A stretch of DNA of 64,000 nucleotides from NCBI RefSeq assembly GCF_002982135.1, contig NZ_CP019981.1, positions 1,798,001 through 1,862,000 of the forward strand. Reading direction: 5' to 3'. Below, piece after piece: positions 61,620 to 64,000 of the stretch. Both the position numbers and the translations under genes were made by a program. The notes under the pieces are model-generated. The model made no database searches. It was given only the letters and a program-made list of their open reading frames with translations, and had not been told where the DNA came from. This DNA comes from Pediococcus inopinatus. Lineage in GTDB: Bacteria; Bacillota; Bacilli; Lactobacillales; Lactobacillaceae. Numbering within the stretch: the first letter of the stretch is position 1; every line of letters starts with the position of its first letter.

Positions 61620-63125
61620 TTAAGCATTTTTACCAATTGTTTTGCGACGAACAACTTCCTTTTGAGCTGCAACATCGGCATCTTTGAATCCAAATGCCCA
61701 TGTGCACCCAAACGCAACAACTAACGTAACCACCGTTGCAATCCAGAAATTAATTTCATTACTCATCCCACCACCAAATTTAGCAGGGGTGAAGAAGGAA
61801 GGAAATCCGATAATTGATCCGGTAAATCCGTACATGTTTACATTCAAAAGTCCGGAAACTAAGCCACCGGCCGCGGCACCAATACTAGCCGTCAAGAATG
61901 CCCGTCCGTATTTCAAGTTAATCCCGTAAATGGAAGGTTCCGTAATTCCGACAAAGGCTGAAATTGTAGCAGCACCAGAAAGTTCTTTAATAGATGCATT
62001 TTTTGATTTGATGAAAATTGCTAGAACTGCAGCACCTTGAGCAACCATTGTCATTGAAACAATCGCGTTTAAATAACTGTATCCTTTAGATGCAATATCG
62101 TTTGCAATCAATGGCACAATCGCCCAGTGTAATCCGAAGATAACCAAACTTTGATAGAAGCCACCAATGATTGCTCCGGCAATTGGATAATTGAATTTCA
62201 AAATTGCATCTAATAGCCATGAAATTCCGGTACTTACTAAGGTAATCGCAGGTCCCACAACGATCATGATGATTGCTGATACAAGAATAACTTCAAATAA
62301 TGGCACAAAAATCATTTGGAGAATTTGAGGAATCCATTTTTTTAACCAAATTTCAATGTAGTGGGCCATCCATGCCCCCGCAATGATTGGAAAAATACTG
62401 TACGTGTAATTTACCATGTGAATTGGCAGGCCAAACAGATTCGTGTTCAAGGCCATTCCTAATAAAGTACCCGTTGTTTTGGTTCCGGAAGCAATTGCAA
62501 ATAATGACGGATAAACTAACACCCCACCAATAATAGCCATTATAATTGGATCCGATTTAAGCCTTTTGGCAGCCGTAAACCCAACAATAATTGGTAAGAA
62601 GTAAAAGGCAGAATCACCCATTGCTGAGATAATAATGTAAGTTTGTGATGTTGCAGTCGTCCAGTGAAAATCCACGGCCATTTGGAGTAATCCTTTAAGA
62701 ATACCACTCGCTGCCAATAAACCAACGACAGGCATCATTGAACCCGTGATAACCCCAATTAAGGAATTAAAACCGTCTTTAATTTTATCCTTAAAGCTTC
62801 GATTGTCAGGGCCTTTAGCCGCAGCTGATGTTTCCGCTACAATCGCCGCTGTTGCATCTGGATCCGCATATTCTTGTCCAATTTGTGCAATCACTGCATC
62901 ATAAACTTCAGTAACTGCAGCACCAATTACAACTTGGTATTGGCCTTGTGCATGGCGCACGGTAATGACATCTTCAAAGTTTTGAATCACATCGTCTTTT
63001 GCAATGCTTTCATCTTTTAAATAAAACCGCAGACGCGTAATACAATGAATCAGACTTTTTATATTTTCTTTGCCACCAACATTCTCGATAATGTCGGAAG
63101 CAAGCTTTGTATAATCCTTTGCCAT
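61620..63125 (-). CDS. PTS EIIBC component, glucose/beta-glucoside superfamily (trehalose likely)
   Basis: A 501-residue sugar permease-phosphotransferase. The EIIB domain (1-85) has the phosphorylated Cys28 in LIHCITRLRF; the EIIC domain (about 105-485) has about ten helices and the sugar-site GITEPSIYG. It has no fused EIIA domain; that is the next gene upstream. AAGGGGG precedes the ATG. The divergent GntR gene and a TGTATATACA site in the promoter point to trehalose, but beta-glucoside or sucrose use is possible. Confidence 0.9.
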   Translation of the reverse strand: MAKDYTKLASDIIENVGGKENIKSLIHCITRLRFYLKDESIAKDDVIQNFEDVITVRHAQGQYQVVIGAAVTEVYDAVIAQIGQEYADPDATAAIVAETSAAAKGPDNRSFKDKIKDGFNSLIGVITGSMMPVVGLLAASGILKGLLQMAVDFHWTTATSQTYIIISAMGDSAFYFLPIIVGFTAAKRLKSDPIIMAIIGGVLVYPSLFAIASGTKTTGTLLGMALNTNLFGLPIHMVNYTYSIFPIIAGAWMAHYIEIWLKKWIPQILQMIFVPLFEVILVSAIIMIVVGPAITLVSTGISWLLDAILKFNYPIAGAIIGGFYQSLVIFGLHWAIVPLIANDIASKGYSYLNAIVSMTMVAQGAAVLAIFIKSKNASIKELSGAATISAFVGITEPSIYGINLKYGRAFLTASIGAAAGGLVSGLLNVNMYGFTGSIIGFPSFFTPAKFGGGMSNEINFWIATVVTLVVAFGCTWAFGFKDADVAAQKEVVRRKTIGKNA

Positions 63126-63142
63126 TTTAAATACCCCCTTTA

Positions 63143-63637
63143 TTATGCTTTAACTGTGACAGTCCCAATCTTAGCTTTGGCTTTAGTTTGTCCTGTAGAT
63201 ACATCCAAATGATCTAATTTATCAGCAGAATTCGGAAAGACCACAATAATCACATCATCTAACTTAGCTTCATGAACCTGATCTAAATCAATGGTGGCAA
63301 TATCATCCCCACCATTAACAATGTCACCAGGTTGCACGCTAATCGTAAATGGAGCGCCCTTCAAATCGACAGTATCAACACCCATGTGAATTAAAACTTC
63401 CATGCCATTGGCCATCGTAAATCCCAACGCGTGTTTTGTGCTGGCAACCATCGTCACTGTTCCAGCCACCGGACTCACAATGTGTCCGTCACTAGGCTTT
63501 ACTCCAAGGCCTTCCCCCATCGCTTTTTGTGCAAAAACTGGATCGCTGACTTCACTCAAGTCGATAACTTGTCCAGTTACTGGTGCGTAAACTGAATTAT
63601 CATCAGCCACCTTTTTCTTTTTTCCAAATCCAAACAT
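63143..63637 (-). CDS. PTS EIIA component, glucose type
   Basis: A 164-residue cytoplasmic phosphocarrier. Active-site histidines are in TKHALGF and VLIHMGVDTV (the second is phosphorylated), and GHIVSPVAGTV is conserved in IIA-Glc. ATG 63637 has GGAGG 8 nt before it; an ATG two codons earlier is only 2 nt from that site. First of the EIIA-EIIBC operon with a 17-bp gap. Confidence 0.92.
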   Translation of the reverse strand: MFGFGKKKKVADDNSVYAPVTGQVIDLSEVSDPVFAQKAMGEGLGVKPSDGHIVSPVAGTVTMVASTKHALGFTMANGMEVLIHMGVDTVDLKGAPFTISVQPGDIVNGGDDIATIDLDQVHEAKLDDVIIVVFPNSADKLDHLDVSTGQTKAKAKIGTVTVKA

Positions 63638-63705
63638 TTCCATTACCTCCCAACTGAATAATAAAACTTGGCTTTAAAATTAATCGCTTTCTTGTTAACG
63701 GTGTC

Positions 63706-63735
63706 ATCATACATCCTGTATATACATGTTGTCAA
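63706..63735 (-). promoter_or_regulatory. PTS operon promoter with TreR-like operator
   Basis: Minus-strand TTGACA (63730-63735), 18-nt spacer, TATGAT (63706-63711). The spacer holds the perfect palindrome TGTATATACA (63717-63726), matching the core of TreR (GntR-family) operators. Confidence 0.75.
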
Positions 63736-63813
63736 ATTTAAAGTGCTTATTTTTTTAATTGCTTATTTATCGGCTTTTAAATGCATGGTATTTTAAAATA
63801 TTATCTTTTTATC

Positions 63814-63843
63814 TTGTCTATACTTGTAATTTTATGATATGAT
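63814..63843 (+). promoter_or_regulatory. Promoter of the GntR-type regulator
   Basis: TTGTCT (63814-63819), 18-nt spacer, TATGAT (63838-63843). TGGAAGCGCTTTA just downstream (63843-63855) resembles a catabolite-response element but with mismatches. Confidence 0.5.
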
Positions 63844-63869
63844 GGAAGCGCTTTAGGAGGCGAGTAGTT

Positions 63870-64000
63870 ATGCAAAATAAATTTAACGCCATTTATCATG
63901 ATTTAGCAGACAAAATCATTCATCATATCTATCCGGTTGCTAGTTATCTTCCTAGTGAAACTCAGTTATCTGAACTATATGGAACATCTCGTGAAACAAT
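63870..64000 (+). CDS. GntR-family regulator, TreR-like (cut by window edge)
   Basis: The first 43 codons of a winged-helix repressor: MQNKFNAIYHDLADKIIH ... LPSETQLSELYGTSRETI. The start resembles TreR-type regulators of trehalose operons. AGGAGG lies 9 nt before ATG 63870. Divergent from the PTS genes, whose promoter contains the TreR-like palindrome. The effector domain is outside the window. Confidence 0.85.
   Translation, partial: MQNKFNAIYHDLADKIIHHIYPVASYLPSETQLSELYGTSRET

Overview
The window is a 64 kb piece of a low-GC Gram-positive chromosome, most likely a member of the Lactobacillaceae. The evidence is gene content and order: rsmG-parB-DUF951-ychF-DUF1129-guaB, LPXTG pilus genes with sortases, a CBS-less IMP dehydrogenase, C69 dipeptidases, ECF transporters, AGGAGG ribosome sites, and DNA-repair enzymes that lack their usual iron-sulfur cysteines. 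The genus cannot be fixed from the sequence alone. No rRNA, tRNA, CRISPR array or prophage is visible.

Layout. 1-7 kb: the start of a P-type cation ATPase (cut by the window edge), an azlCD branched-chain amino acid exporter split by a palindromic element, a GNAT acetyltransferase, a D,D-carboxypeptidase beside a VanR/VanS-like two-component system, and small membrane proteins. 7-14 kb: a housekeeping block (guaB, DUF1129, ychF, DUF951, parB, rsmG), a mazEF toxin-antitoxin pair and a nucleoside hydrolase. 14-20 kb: a pilus operon running adhesin, shaft pilin, class C sortase, class A sortase. 20-32 kb: a nucleoside transporter, a Rad3-like helicase, an NlpC/P60 hydrolase, ISL3 copy 1, a C69 dipeptidase with an amino acid permease, a FetAB-like exporter and a glycosyltransferase. 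32-44 kb: a MerR-like coiled-coil protein, a drug MFS, a dehydrogenase, a NUDIX hydrolase, an rRNA methyltransferase, an SOS-controlled Y-family polymerase cassette, and a heterodimeric ABC exporter with a TetR regulator. 44-56 kb: peptide use (M20 peptidase, two OppA-like lipoproteins, a second C69 dipeptidase), two HhH glycosylases including MutY, small ORFs and another MFS. 56-64 kb: a palindromic repeat cluster, an ECF transporter operon behind a T-box leader, ISL3 copy 2, and a PTS with a divergent GntR/TreR-like regulator.

Several loci show recent decay or possible switching. ISL3 copy 2 cuts the ECF operon T-box leader in two, and the same operon has an in-frame UGA in its T component. 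One oppA gene is shifted out of frame by one extra copy of a 5-bp tandem repeat. A TetR gene is a 5'-deleted, frameshifted remnant. MutY, an EndoIII-like glycosylase and a Rad3-like helicase all lack the family's Fe-S cysteines, which fits an iron-sparing cell.

Three short genes are described from direct reading: a 30-codon hydrophobic peptide with its own strong promoter and terminator (51328-51420), a 50-codon leader ORF followed by an attenuator-like hairpin before an MFS gene (53705-53857), and a 58-codon ORF (51530-51706). Likely operators were found in or next to several promoters: a LexA box, a 21-bp TetR-type palindrome, a TreR-type site and a mazEF palindrome.
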